Shown here piece by piece: positions 14,004 to 24,400 of a stretch of DNA of 56,781 nt; position 1 is the first letter of the stretch, and each line of letters begins with the position of its first letter. A program made the position numbers and the translations under genes. The notes under the pieces were generated by a model that saw only the letters and a program-made list of their open reading frames with translations, was not told the origin of the DNA and made no database searches. This DNA is from an uncultured Clostridia bacterium (GTDB lineage: Bacteria > Bacillota > Clostridia > Christensenellales > Borkfalkiaceae), in the NCBI GenBank assembly GCA_947632015.1, contig CANRNP010000005.1, positions 1 through 56,781 of the forward strand. The letters are read 5' to 3'.

Positions 14004-15032
14004 GTGTTTTCCGATCTTGCGCAAAAAGAAAAGATCAAAGAGGCGATCCTTTCCTTCCGCCCTACCGTTACGATCTCCGGCTCCATGCCGCAGGCGCTTT
14101 TTGCGGAGGTGTTGGAGGAAAACCCCGCGCTCGTGTTCTATCTCGCCGGTTATTCGCTCCGAAGCGGCTTCGGCGGCGTCGTTGCGGAGATCCGCTATCA
14201 GAACACGGAGGTGCCCGTTTCGGCGATCGCGTCGGCAAAAAGCGGGGACGATGTTGAAAATATCTTACACGACGCCGTCCGCGACTTCGAATCCGTAAAG
14301 GTCATCGGGCTCCCGAAAGGGGTGAACGGCGCGGCGAAGGTCTCCGAATTCGTCACGCTCTATCATGGCTTTTACTCGAATCTCGTGAACTGCTCTTTGA
14401 AGGGGATGTCCATCGGAAACGCGCAGTGTCTGTGCGTCACTTTCCTCTACCGCATCGGAAGAGTGAAACTCGGCATGATGGCTTCCGCCGTGGAGCGCAA
14501 GGTCCGTGAACTGTGCGGCGTGCTCTTCACCCCCTCCATGCTCCCCCAGACGAAGGCGTATATCGCCCACAACTTTTTGGCGCGGACGGTCGTCTACCAC
14601 AAGGAAGAGGAGCCGAATCCGTTGGAGCGGAGCTATATGCAGAGCGCTTACGGCGCCCTCATCAACGGGAAGTGCGTCTGCCAGGGGTATGCCGAGGCGT
14701 ATAAGCGCCTTCTCGACGCGCAGGGCGTCTGTTGCGAAGTGCTCTGCGGGAAAATCAGAGGGCACGCCGAAGGGCATGCGTGGAACGTCGTCGGCTTCAA
14801 CGGCAAAGACTTTTACCATGTCGACGTGACATGGGACTGCGCCGGAGGGAGAAAGACCAACGACTATTACGGAAAAAGCGACGCGCAGATGTCCGCCGAC
14901 CGCCTTTGGACGAGACGGGCGGACATCGTCTGTGCGGGAACGGAGAACATTCTCCTCACTGCAAAACAGCAGATCGCGCGGGAAAGAACCGCCTATCTCG
15001 CCGCCGGCGTCGACCGGCGCTATCTCGACTGA
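14004..15032 (+). CDS. Transglutaminase-like protein
   Basis: A 342-residue cytoplasmic protein with a transglutaminase/protease-like domain near its C terminus. The likely triad is C226 in KCVCQGYAEAYKRLL, H258 in EGHAWNVV and D274 in YHVDVTWD. The N-terminal 200 residues are not recognised. The chosen start is GTG directly after the kinase stop codon, with AAAGG upstream; a later ATG at 14085 is possible. Bacterial relatives act as cysteine proteases or cross-linking enzymes and often accompany regulatory systems. Here it could process a component of the system or modify a target. That is inference; the residues needed for catalysis are present. Confidence 0.8.
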   Translation: MFSDLAQKEKIKEAILSFRPTVTISGSMPQALFAEVLEENPALVFYLAGYSLRSGFGGVVAEIRYQNTEVPVSAIASAKSGDDVENILHDAVRDFESVKVIGLPKGVNGAAKVSEFVTLYHGFYSNLVNCSLKGMSIGNAQCLCVTFLYRIGRVKLGMMASAVERKVRELCGVLFTPSMLPQTKAYIAHNFLARTVVYHKEEEPNPLERSYMQSAYGALINGKCVCQGYAEAYKRLLDAQGVCCEVLCGKIRGHAEGHAWNVVGFNGKDFYHVDVTWDCAGGRKTNDYYGKSDAQMSADRLWTRRADIVCAGTENILLTAKQQIARERTAYLAAGVDRRYLD

Positions 15033-15033
15033 C

Positions 15034-15843
15034 ATGAACAATACCCAGATCGCACGGGAGACCCTTTCCATTCTCGAACAAAACGGATATTCGCTCGGCG
15101 GAGAGCAGATCGTTCTCTCGCCCGACCCTTCCGCGTTCCGCGAGGCGGAACTCTATACGCCTGAGCGGATCGACGCCCTGTCTCTGCCCGAAAAGCGTCT
15201 GCGGGGGGAGATCCTCGTCGAACTTGCCGACTCCTTCGAGGCGGCGAAGAAGTTCGGGATCGGGCGCACCCTCGTGCTCAATTTTGCGAACGCCTATCAC
15301 GCGGGCGGCGGATTCCTCTACGGCTCGATCGCGCAGGAGGAGTCTCTCTGCCGCCGCAGTACCCTCTACGCCTCGCTCACGAGCGAGCGGGGGAAGGAGA
15401 TGTACGCCTACAATGCCGCGCACGCCGGAACGGACGGCGCGCAGAGCATGTTGCTCTCTCCGCAGACCGTCGTTTTCCGAGGACTTGACGGAGAACTTTT
15501 CGCCCCGCCCTATACGCTGTCCGTGATCTCGGCGGCGGCGCCCGACCTGAGCGGGGATTCGCGCCTTCTCGACGACGGGCAGATCGCGGCGGTATTCGAC
15601 CGCCGCATCGGGAGCGTGCTCAAAATCGCCGCTTCGTGCGGGTATGAAACGGTCGTGCTCGGCGCGTGGGGATGCGGCGCTTTCGGCAACGACGCAAAGG
15701 ACGTCGCCGCGCGTTTTCGCTTCGTGCTCTCAGAGCGGGACTTCCGCCGCTATTTCAGCCGCGTTGTCTTTGCGATCTACGAATCTTACAACAAGTATAA
15801 TTTTAATTCTTTCCGTTCGGCATTTTCTACGGACGGGATCTAA
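15034..15843 (+). CDS. Microbial-type PARG, TIGR02452/DUF2263
   Basis: A 269-residue macro-fold protein of the TIGR02452 family. The bacterial poly(ADP-ribose) glycohydrolase signature is present: GGGFLYGSIAQEE, residues 91-103, with the catalytic glutamates E102 and E103. NFANAYHAGGG before it, VISAAAPDL and VLGAWGCGAFGND after it are typical. It should remove ADP-ribose from proteins or cleave related metabolites. The ATG at 15034 lies 1 nt after the stop of the preceding gene. Genes of this family are known neighbours of Ter systems, which supports reading the operon as a Ter-type stress response. No ADP-ribosyltransferase is visible nearby. Confidence 0.9.
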   Translation: MNNTQIARETLSILEQNGYSLGGEQIVLSPDPSAFREAELYTPERIDALSLPEKRLRGEILVELADSFEAAKKFGIGRTLVLNFANAYHAGGGFLYGSIAQEESLCRRSTLYASLTSERGKEMYAYNAAHAGTDGAQSMLLSPQTVVFRGLDGELFAPPYTLSVISAAAPDLSGDSRLLDDGQIAAVFDRRIGSVLKIAASCGYETVVLGAWGCGAFGNDAKDVAARFRFVLSERDFRRYFSRVVFAIYESYNKYNFNSFRSAFSTDGI

Positions 15844-15852
15844 GGAGCCGCA

Positions 15853-16770
15853 ATGAAAAATACCAAATTTGTGAAGGCGGTCTGTTCCAAAACGGGCAGA
15901 CATTTCGGGCTTGAAATCAAGCAATTCGGCGCAACGTGGAAGGTCGTCAATTTCATCGAGATCGGCGAGGACCAGGCGGCGCTCATGACTTCGGAAATAG
16001 AGCAGCCATCCTTTTCCACGAACGAAAACCTGCAATCCTGCCGCAAATGCGGCTCGCGGGTGGTGGGCGGCTGCGATTGCCCGACCCGCGGCGCGGACTG
16101 CCGCAGGAACGGGAAATACAACTTCCAGTGTATTTATTGCAAAAATCTTTCGGTGGACTATTCCGCGCCCATGCTCGGCGGGGGATACAAAGCGGGGGAC
16201 GTCATCCGCCTTTCGCAGGGGCAGGAAATCAAGATCCAGAGCGCGGATAAGCCGCTCTCCAAGATCTACGTCGGTCTGGGCTGGGATCCCGCATGCGGCG
16301 ACGAAAACATGGACGTCGATTCTTCCGTGATCGTCGCGGGAAGCGGCGAGAGGGAGACGGTCTACTTCGGCAATCTGCAACATCCCTCCGGATGCGTCAT
16401 CCACCATGGGGATAACCTCACGGGCGAGGGAAGCGTCAACGCCGACGACGAGAACATCACCGTCTATCTCGACAAAGTGCCCTACGGCCGCGACCGCCTG
16501 ATCTTCGTCATCAATATCTACGACTGCGTCGAGCGCGGGCAGACGTTTGCGGATGTCAAAAATCTGTATATCCGTCTCTACGATCCCGATACCAAGCGCC
16601 CGCTCGTGGAGTATCGGATGCTCGATAATCTGCGCTATGATACCGCTCTCATCATCGGGATGGCGATCCGCAGGGGGAGCGAATGGTCGTTCAGAGCGAT
16701 CGGAAAGGGGAGCCGCGCGACAAACGTGCACGAGCTTGCGGACGAAATTGCCTATGAGTTGGATCTGTGA
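15853..16770 (+). CDS. TerD domain protein with N-terminal zinc ribbon
   Basis: A 305-residue protein. Residues 1-60 are unrecognised. A zinc ribbon follows (CRKCGSRVVGGCDC ... CIYC, about 64-98). The rest is a TerD domain, a calcium-binding fold of stress proteins: YVGLGWD at 139-145, DVDSSVIV at 154-161, HHGDNLTGEG at 184-193, and DDENITVYLDKVP. The acidic residues that bind calcium in TerD and TerZ are kept. The gene starts 9 nt after the PARG gene and its end overlaps the next gene by 17 nt. As the only TerD in the window, it ties the operon to the Ter family. Tellurite resistance should not be assumed. Confidence 0.9.
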   Translation: MKNTKFVKAVCSKTGRHFGLEIKQFGATWKVVNFIEIGEDQAALMTSEIEQPSFSTNENLQSCRKCGSRVVGGCDCPTRGADCRRNGKYNFQCIYCKNLSVDYSAPMLGGGYKAGDVIRLSQGQEIKIQSADKPLSKIYVGLGWDPACGDENMDVDSSVIVAGSGERETVYFGNLQHPSGCVIHHGDNLTGEGSVNADDENITVYLDKVPYGRDRLIFVINIYDCVERGQTFADVKNLYIRLYDPDTKRPLVEYRMLDNLRYDTALIIGMAIRRGSEWSFRAIGKGSRATNVHELADEIAYELDL

Positions 16771-17371
16771 AAATTGTTCTTCCGTGAACGAATCCGACGT
16801 TTCGGTCTGCTTCGTCTGCGGGACGGAGCGCTCCAAAGAATCGTACCTTCAGGAGAAGAGGGAACAGCGGGCGGCGCGGTTCAACGCGATCGGCGATTTT
16901 CTCATAAAGAAGGTGTATCTCGGCATTGAGATCGCCCTCATCGCCGTTGCCGTCATCCTCTTTGCGGCGCTCATCATCGCCATTTTTACGGGCGTTTACA
17001 AGGGGTTCGGCGAACGGCTCTCCGCCTGGGGCGCGCTGGTTTGGCAGAACATGTCCTCCGCCATTCCCGCGCGCATCGGGCAGAACGCCGTGCAGATGGG
17101 AAAGACGATCGCCGAAAATTGCGCGTTGCTTCCGCCCTTTTTCGCCGCGCTCGCGCAAACCGTTTCCGCCAACGCGGCGATCTCCGAAGAGTGGCTCGCC
17201 CTCTTCGACTTCTCCCAAAAAACCGCGGTGTTTTCCGCGTTGGGAGAGCGGATCGCCCTGCGCGGCGAGCAGTTCACCGCCCTCTTCGGGCTGGTTGCGG
17301 ACGGCTGTAAACAGCGCTTCGCCCAGGCGGCGGAGTTCTTCGGCAACATTGCCGCGAAATTCAAAAAATGA
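16754..17371 (+). CDS. RanBP2-type zinc finger membrane protein
   Basis: A 205-residue protein. The N terminus matches the RanBP2 zinc finger pattern exactly: W-x-C-x2-C-x3-N-x6-C-x2-C, residues 3-22. A charged linker leads to one strong membrane helix (about 54-80, ALIAVAVILFAALIIAIF). The remainder is amphipathic and Ala-rich (NMSSAIPARIGQNAVQMGKT and similar). The start overlaps the end of the TerD gene by 17 nt in another frame, so translation is coupled. RanBP2 fingers bind RNA or ubiquitin in eukaryotes; in bacteria their role is unclear. It may anchor the system at the membrane. An in-frame upstream extension inside the TerD gene is rejected. Confidence 0.7.
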   Translation: MSWICENCSSVNESDVSVCFVCGTERSKESYLQEKREQRAARFNAIGDFLIKKVYLGIEIALIAVAVILFAALIIAIFTGVYKGFGERLSAWGALVWQNMSSAIPARIGQNAVQMGKTIAENCALLPPFFAALAQTVSANAAISEEWLALFDFSQKTAVFSALGERIALRGEQFTALFGLVADGCKQRFAQAAEFFGNIAAKFKK

Positions 17372-17413
17372 ACGGGATCGCGCATGCGTCCCCTCAAATA
17401 AGGAGAAATTTTT

Positions 17414-17827
17414 ATGACAGGTCTGTTGTTTTTCGTAACGCTCATGCTCGACCTCATCTCCGTCGCCTGCGTGGGCGTGTATCTGTGGCTGAATAATTTC
17501 ACCCTCAGAGAGGATATGGGAGCCCGCAACAAGAGCCTCAAAATCATGTCGCTCTGCGCCATGATCGGCGCCATTGTGCTCGCCTTTCTCACCGGGGTGC
17601 TCTCCGGTTCGGGCGATCCCGCCGCGGCGATCAAGCTCAGCGTCACCCTCTATATCATCATCGCCGTCAGCATGCTCATCGTCATCTTCGCCTCCTGCGG
17701 CATCCTCATCTACCGCATGGTCTCCAAGCGCGAGATGTTTGCCGATAAGCCCAAGTTCTGGCAGATCGTGCTCATGGCGGCGATCGGCGCCGTCGTCTGC
17801 GCCGTCCTCATCTGGCTGATGTCTTAA
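17414..17827 (+). CDS. Four-helix membrane protein, last gene of Ter-like operon
   Basis: A 137-residue integral membrane protein with four predicted helices at about residues 3-25, 43-64, 74-99 and 115-136. Short charged loops (RNKSLK, RMVSKREMFADKPK) lie between them. I do not recognise the family. It starts 42 nt after the finger protein with an AAGGAG site and ends 83 nt before a strong terminator. It is the second membrane component of the operon and may be the output or the sensor of the system. Confidence 0.7.
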   Translation: MTGLLFFVTLMLDLISVACVGVYLWLNNFTLREDMGARNKSLKIMSLCAMIGAIVLAFLTGVLSGSGDPAAAIKLSVTLYIIIAVSMLIVIFASCGILIYRMVSKREMFADKPKFWQIVLMAAIGAVVCAVLIWLMS

Positions 17828-17909
17828 AACGGGGATCGCTCCGTCGCGGACATTTTCCCCGAAATTCCAAAAAAACAGGCGACCGCAGAGGGTTGCCTTC
17901 CTTGCCTTA

Positions 17910-17933
17910 CCGCTCGTTTCGGGCGGTTTTTTT
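17910..17933 (+). terminator. Intrinsic terminator of the Ter-like operon
   Basis: A seven-pair stem CCGCTCG (17910-17916) and CGGGCGG (17920-17926), loop TTT, followed by seven T residues. It closes the operon that starts at 6501. Confidence 0.85.
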
Positions 17934-18340
17934 CTTGCGCGGAAGGAAAGAGCGGGGGGAAGGCGGGCGCAAAATTGAGGTTTTCCTCTTCCTCCCCACA
18001 AGATATTGTGGTCAAAGGGTTGCGGAAAAATTTTCACGATAATTTCATTTTTGCGCGGGGGCGATCTTCGAAAAAATTTTTACAAATTCCGCCAGACATC
18101 GCCCGCATGTTCTCCGTGCGCAGAAAGTGTTTGAATCTTTCTTTTTTGGGTGACTTTTTCTTTCTTCTTTCCGTCCGAAAGGGGAAAATCGACAAATATT
18201 CGGTATATATGCAAATAATTCCCTCCCGCGGCGGGCAAAAAATATTTGAATAAACGTGTATATTTTCATACTTTTTTCACAATTTTTGAGAATTTGCTAT
18301 TTATAAAGGGAATGGATGAATTTTTGCCCCGTTGAAATGC
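17934..18340. other. Non-coding gap between operons
   Basis: About 400 nt, AT-rich toward the right side. A small hairpin CCACAAGATATTGTGG lies at 17996-18011. Short open frames occur on both strands but none has a ribosome binding site or recognisable product. I see no other gene. Confidence 0.5.
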
Positions 18341-18369
18341 TTGCAAAAAAATTTGGCATCGGTTATAAT
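18341..18369 (+). promoter_or_regulatory. Promoter of the protease-Opp operon
   Basis: A -35 box TTGCAA (18341-18346), a 17-nt spacer and a perfect -10 box TATAAT (18364-18369). The first gene starts at 18419 with a GGAGGT site. Confidence 0.75.
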
Positions 18370-18418
18370 AGTACGGTATTATGCTCGAAGAAAGTTTTTC
18401 GCGGAGGTAAAGACAATC

Positions 18419-21400
18419 ATGAAATCCAAAAGAAAGGTCTTGTACGGCATATCCGCTTTGTTACTCTCCGGCACGATGGTTTTTTCCGCAATGATGCCCG
18501 CGCTTTCGGCGCAGGAAAATTCCGTGCCTGCCGATAGCGGCGCCGTGAAAGGACTTGTATCCGACGTGACGGGAACGGTAAAGTCGGATCTGACGCAGTA
18601 TTACGACAGGTCGGTCACCGAAGCGCTTCCCGAATCGATCCCCGCAGACCGGGAGATCTCGGTCATTTTGTGCCTCGATACGGATACCGTTCTCGACGTA
18701 TATCATTCCCTCGACACCGATCTCACGCTCGGTGAATTTGCCGCGTCCGGAGAGGGACGGAACGTTTCCGCCGCCATCGAAAAGCAGACGAAAACCCTCC
18801 TTACCCGCCTTTCGAACGCGGGCGTGCCCTACGAGATCGGCGACCGTTACGATACGCTGCTCGGCGGCGTGGAAGTGCTCATCAAAGCCAACCACTTCGG
18901 CAGGCTTTGCGGCGCGATGGAGGGGAAGGCAGCCGTTATGGTCGGCGAAGAGTATGCGATGTGCGAATCGCGGGTCGTTACCAACGACGTCAACGTGTAC
19001 GAATCCACGGGGATCTTCGACAGCTCTGAATCCGCATACGACGGAACGGGCACGGTGATCGCCGTGCTCGATACGGGGCTCGACTACACCCACTCCGCCT
19101 TCAACGTTTCGCGGTTTACCGACGACGAAGAATCGGACGTGATCACGCCCGAATCGTTGAGCGGGGTGATCGGTCAGCTCGAAGCCTCCAAAACGACCCC
19201 CGGACTTACTCCCGCAAACGTCTATCTGAGCCGCAAAGTTCCCTATGCGTACGACTATGCGGATAAGGACGACAACGTCGCTCCCATCAACAGCGAACAC
19301 GGCACCCACGTCGCGGGCGTTATGGTCGGCAAAGACGATAAGATCACGGGCGTTGCGCCCAACGCGCAGCTCGCCGTCATGAAAGTATTCTCCGAGAGCT
19401 CGTCGGGCGCCAAAACTTCCTGGCTCATCGCCGCGCTCGAAGATTGCGTCACGCTCGGCGTAGACGTCATCAACATGTCCCTCGGCACCGCCGCGGGCTT
19501 CTCGCGCGAAACGGACGAAGATATCCGCTACGAGGTGTACGACAGGGTCAAGGAAGAGGGGATCAGCCTCGTTGCCGCCGCTTCCAACGACTACAACTCC
19601 ACCTTCGGTTCGGAAAAGAACGGCAACCTCGGACTTACGAGCAACCCCGATTCCTCCACCGTCGGCGCGCCTTCCACCTACGACGCGGCGCTCTCCGTCG
19701 CCTCCATCAGCGGCGTAAAAACGCCATATCTTCGCTACAACGGGCAGGTCGTGTATTACACCGAGGCTTCGGACAGCGCGGCAAAGCCCAAAGATTTCGT
19801 CACCGAGCTCCTCAATAACGCCGTGAAGCAGAACCTCATTTCCGAGGGCGTCGATACCTGCGACTTCGAATACGTGATCATCGACGGCATCGGCAGTGCG
19901 CAGAACTTCGTGCAATATTCGGACGGCAGCCTCCACGGCAAGATCGCCCTCATCCGAAGAGGTCAGACGAACTTCGAAGAAAAAGCCAGCCTCGCGCGCC
20001 AGTACGGCGCCGTGGGGTGCATCATCTATAACAACGTTTCGGGTACCATCGCCATGAACGTCGGGCACCTCGGCGACTATCCCGTCTGCTCGCTCTCGCA
20101 GGACGACGGCGAAATGCTCGTGAGAGGGGGCAACGGCAAGATCACCGTCAGCCGCAACCAAAAGGCGGGTCCCTTCATGTCCGACTTCTCCTCGTGGGGT
20201 CCCACGCCCGATCTCCGCATCAAGCCCGAAATTACCGCGCACGGCGGCGACATTTATTCCGCCGTCCCCGGACAGAGCTACGACCGTCTGTCGGGCACCT
20301 CGATGGCGTCCCCCAACCAGGCGGGCGTTACGGCGCTCGTCCGCCAGTATGTGAAAGATACCCTCGGTCTCGACGGGAATACCCCCGAAATAAGACGGCA
20401 GATCACCGCGACCGTCAACCAGCTCATGATGTCTACCGCGGACATCGCCTATAACACGAACGGCTTGCCCTTCTCCGTGAGAAAACAGGGGGCGGGGCTC
20501 GCAAATCTCCAAGAATCCACCTCTACGCCCGCGTATTTGCAGACCTTCGAGCGGGACGCCGAAGAGCCCACCGTAATGGATAAGACCAAGATCGAGCTCG
20601 GCGACGACCCCGCAAAGACGGGCGTATATCGGATGAAATTCAACATCGTCAACCTCAAAAGCGGCGACCTTCGCTATGAGGTCGGCGCGATCGTCATGAC
20701 GGAGGGCGTGAGCGAGACCCTCACCTACAAGGGCGACACCACGGTCACCGAGAAGGGCTACCTGCTCGAAGGCGCCGAGATCGAAGTCGAGGGCGCTCCC
20801 GACAGGATCGTTACCGTAAGGGGCAATTCCACCCTCACCGTCACCCTCACCGTCACTTTGACGGAGGAGAACAAGAGCTATCTCGACGCATCCTTCAAAA
20901 ACGGGATGTATGTGGAGGGCTTCGTTACCCTCACTTCGAAAGACAGCGCAAATCAGATCGGTCTGAACGCGCCGTTCCTCGCCTACTACGGCGATTGGAG
21001 CCAGCCCCCTCTGTTTGACCTCGACTACTTCGCCACCAACGCCGACGAGCTCGACGACAGCAAGGAGACGCTGGAAAAGACCCTTCCCGACGCCTATGCG
21101 ACCCGTCCCATCGGCGGCTTGTATGACGACTATATCGCCTACCTCGGCGGATACCCCTTCTTGCAGGACCCCGCTTCCACGAGCAAGATCTCCGCGGACC
21201 GCGAACATATCTCCCTCACCAACCAGACGGGAGAGGATGGCGGCATCAACTCCATCAGCAGCGTACAGCTCGGACTTCTGCGCGGCGCAAAGCGCATGGT
21301 CGCCACCGTGACCGACGCTTCGACGGGGGAGGTCATCTTCACCAAAGAACAGCTCAACCGCTCCAAGGCGTATAACTACGGCGGCGCGATCTACGGCAGC

Positions 21401-24400
21401 AGTTTCGACGTTGATTTCAACGTCGCGGATTACGATCTGAAAAACAATACCAAATATATCTTCCGCTTGCAGGGCTATATCGACTATAAGGACGGGCACG
21501 TCGCGAACGATACGTTCGAATTCCCGTTCTATACCGACTTCACCGCGCCCATCGTCACGGGGGTGGAATACACCTACGAGTACGACAGATCGACGGAGAC
21601 GAACAGACTGTTCGCGAACGTGAGCATTTACGATAACCACTATGTGCGGGCGATCATCCCCGGCTATATCGCAAACAGCCCCGCGGGAGCTTCGGCGCCC
21701 TATACCATTTATGGATTCACCCGCTATCCCATTCCCGTCGTCAGCGAACGCAACTCCACGGGCGTGGTGCAGATCGAGCTCACCGATTATATCCAGCAGC
21801 TCAAAAAGAGCTCGTACAACCACAGAAGTTTTATGGTGCAGGTCGTAGACTGCGCGCAAAACACCGCGATGTACGAACTTACCATTCCCGATAATATTGC
21901 CACGATCGACTTCCCCGACGAAGAGATCCAGATCAGCCCGAACGAAGTGTATAACCTCAAACCCGAAGTGTTCCCCACGCAGGATAAGGCTTGGATGGAG
22001 AGCATCAACTACACTTCGAGCGACGAGAAGATCGCGCGCGTCGTGAACGGCAAACTCGTCGGCGTTTCGAGCGGCGATATTATCCTCACCGCGACCAGCA
22101 ATTTCAACAAGGACGTTACGACGACCGTTAAGGTGAAAGTGCTCAAAGACGGGGATCCCGGATACCGCAAACTCGACCGCCCCGTTGCCGAGAACTTCCG
22201 CCTTACGGGGTATCTCGTCAACCGCGTCTATTACTTCGTTTCGAGCGACGAGCGCGACCTCGGCGCGACGGAGCCGGGCACGGAGGTGAAATTCGCTTCG
22301 AGCAACTCCTATGCGCTCAAAATGCTCCCCTCCGAATCGGTCACCATTCAATACGATCTGAGAGGGTATTTCGACGATAAAAATTATGAGGTTGAGTTTA
22401 CGTCGAGTAACCCGAACGTCGCAACGGTGGACGAAAAAGGCACCATCGTCGCCAAGAACGTAGACGAAAAGGGGAACGCCCTCAACTATGAGCGCACGAC
22501 GACGATCACCGTCCTCTTGCGCATGCTCGACCCCGATACGGGCGAATACAAACCCACGATCACCACCCGTTCGATCGTCGTTACCGTAAAGGCGCCCTAT
22601 ACCACGAACGGTCCTTACCTTTTGAGTTATATGGGGCTGGGCGACAAAGTCGTGATCCCCGAAGATCTCGGCATCACCGATATCCAGCAGTTTGCCTTCT
22701 CGAACTGGAACCTCGTTCCCAAAGACCTTAACGCGGGCGACGAGATCACCGAGGAGGACCCCTATTACAGCAAGCAGTGGTACATCGGCGATGATACGAT
22801 CACCGAGGTCGTGATCCCCGAAGGGGTAAAGACGATCGGCATGTATGCCTTTGCGAACCTCACCGCCCTCCGGAAAGTGACCCTGCCCTCCACGCTCACC
22901 AAGATCCAGACGGGCGCCTTCATCGGGTGCACCAACTTAACGCAGGTCGCTTTTAACAACAATCAAAACAACCTGCAATTCATCAACCAGCAGGCATTCG
23001 AAGATTGCGATAAGCTCGTCAGCTTCGATTTCCGCTCCATCATCGCGATCGGCGACGCCGCCTTCCGTAACGCGGGGCTCATCAGCATCCAGCTCCCCTC
23101 CGATACGCAGTCGATCGGCGCCTATGCCTTCAAGGGGAATGAGAGACTTTCCACCGTCTCCATCGAGGCGAGCAAGGTCAAGGTCGGCGCGGGCGCCTTT
23201 GCGGAATGCGCCGCGCTCAAAGCCATGAGCCTCAACGCCGCCGTCCTTCCCGCCGAGATCTTCTACGGCTGCACCCAGCTCCAAAGCCTCAAACTCGGTG
23301 CGGACGTTGAAGTCATCGGGCAGAACGCCCTCCGCGGGACCGACATCGAGACCCTCGACGTAGATTCGCAGAACCGTTACTTCGAACAGAGTACGGATAA
23401 GAAGTATCTCACGAAAAAAGGCACGACGACGCTTGCGCTCGTCGCTCCCTCCGTTACGCAGTTCGACAATTCGACGATCACCGAGATCGACGTCGGCGCA
23501 TTTTCCGCCGCCGTGAACCTCCTCTCCGTAAACCTTCCCAAAGTGACGAAGGTGGGGGACTACGCCTTTACCGATTGTTCCAGACTGAGCAACGCAAAGT
23601 TCGGCGAGCTTGAAAGCGTCGGCGAATTCGCCTTTGCGGGCACGGCGATTACGTCGCTTCCCAACCTGAAAGAAGGCGTTACGATAGGGGATCAGGCGTT
23701 TGCCATGTCGCCGATCAGAGAGGTCACGCTTCCCGATTCCGCCGTGGTAGGAAATTACGCCTTTGCGCAGATGTGCTCTCAAAGGTACTCCACGCAGAAC
23801 GGACAGCTCGTCGTCCTCGTCACTTACACGCTTAATAAAGCGGAGATCGGCGATAACGTCACCCTCGGCGAAGGCGCGTTCTTTGCAAATCCTCTTATGA
23901 CCTCGGTGGAGATCGGCGATAACGCCACGATCGGCGAAGGCGCGTTCACCTCGATGAGCGCATCCTCCCTGGTCGGCGCGTATGCCACGAGCGGCTATTC
24001 TTACACCTATGGGAGCCAGACGGTAAATACCATCATTGATCCCTATATTTCCGCCCTCACTTCGGTCGAGATCGGCGATAACGCCACGATCGGGGCGTAC
24101 GCCTTCCAGGGCGCGGGCGGCGGAGAGTACACCATCAGCAGCAGAACCTACGGCGGCAAGCTCACAACGGTCACGCTCGGCGATAACGCCGTCATCGGGG
24201 AATTTGCCTTCTTTAACTGCCACTATCTCACGGAGATCGATCTTACTTCGGTGAAGAGCATCGGCAACTACGCCTTCTCCGGGCAGGAGATCGAATATAT
24301 CCGCTTCGATACGGGAAGCCTTCTTCCCGTGCGGGTGATGCCGTATGCTGCCTCCTTAGAGGAAGTCACTCTTACGGGGCTTGATTGCGGCGAAGAGAGC

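Noticed and set aside
6501..17827. Tellurite resistance operon
   Set aside because: Only a single TerD is present; TerC, TerB, TerA and TerE are not seen, so the name would mislead.
18461..22351. A 1296-codon open frame on the minus strand inside the subtilase gene
   Set aside because: It is a shadow of the GC-rich coding strand; it has no recognisable domain, no ribosome binding site, and lies fully within a clear gene. The same holds for 27501-30356, 32586-35126 and similar minus-strand frames.
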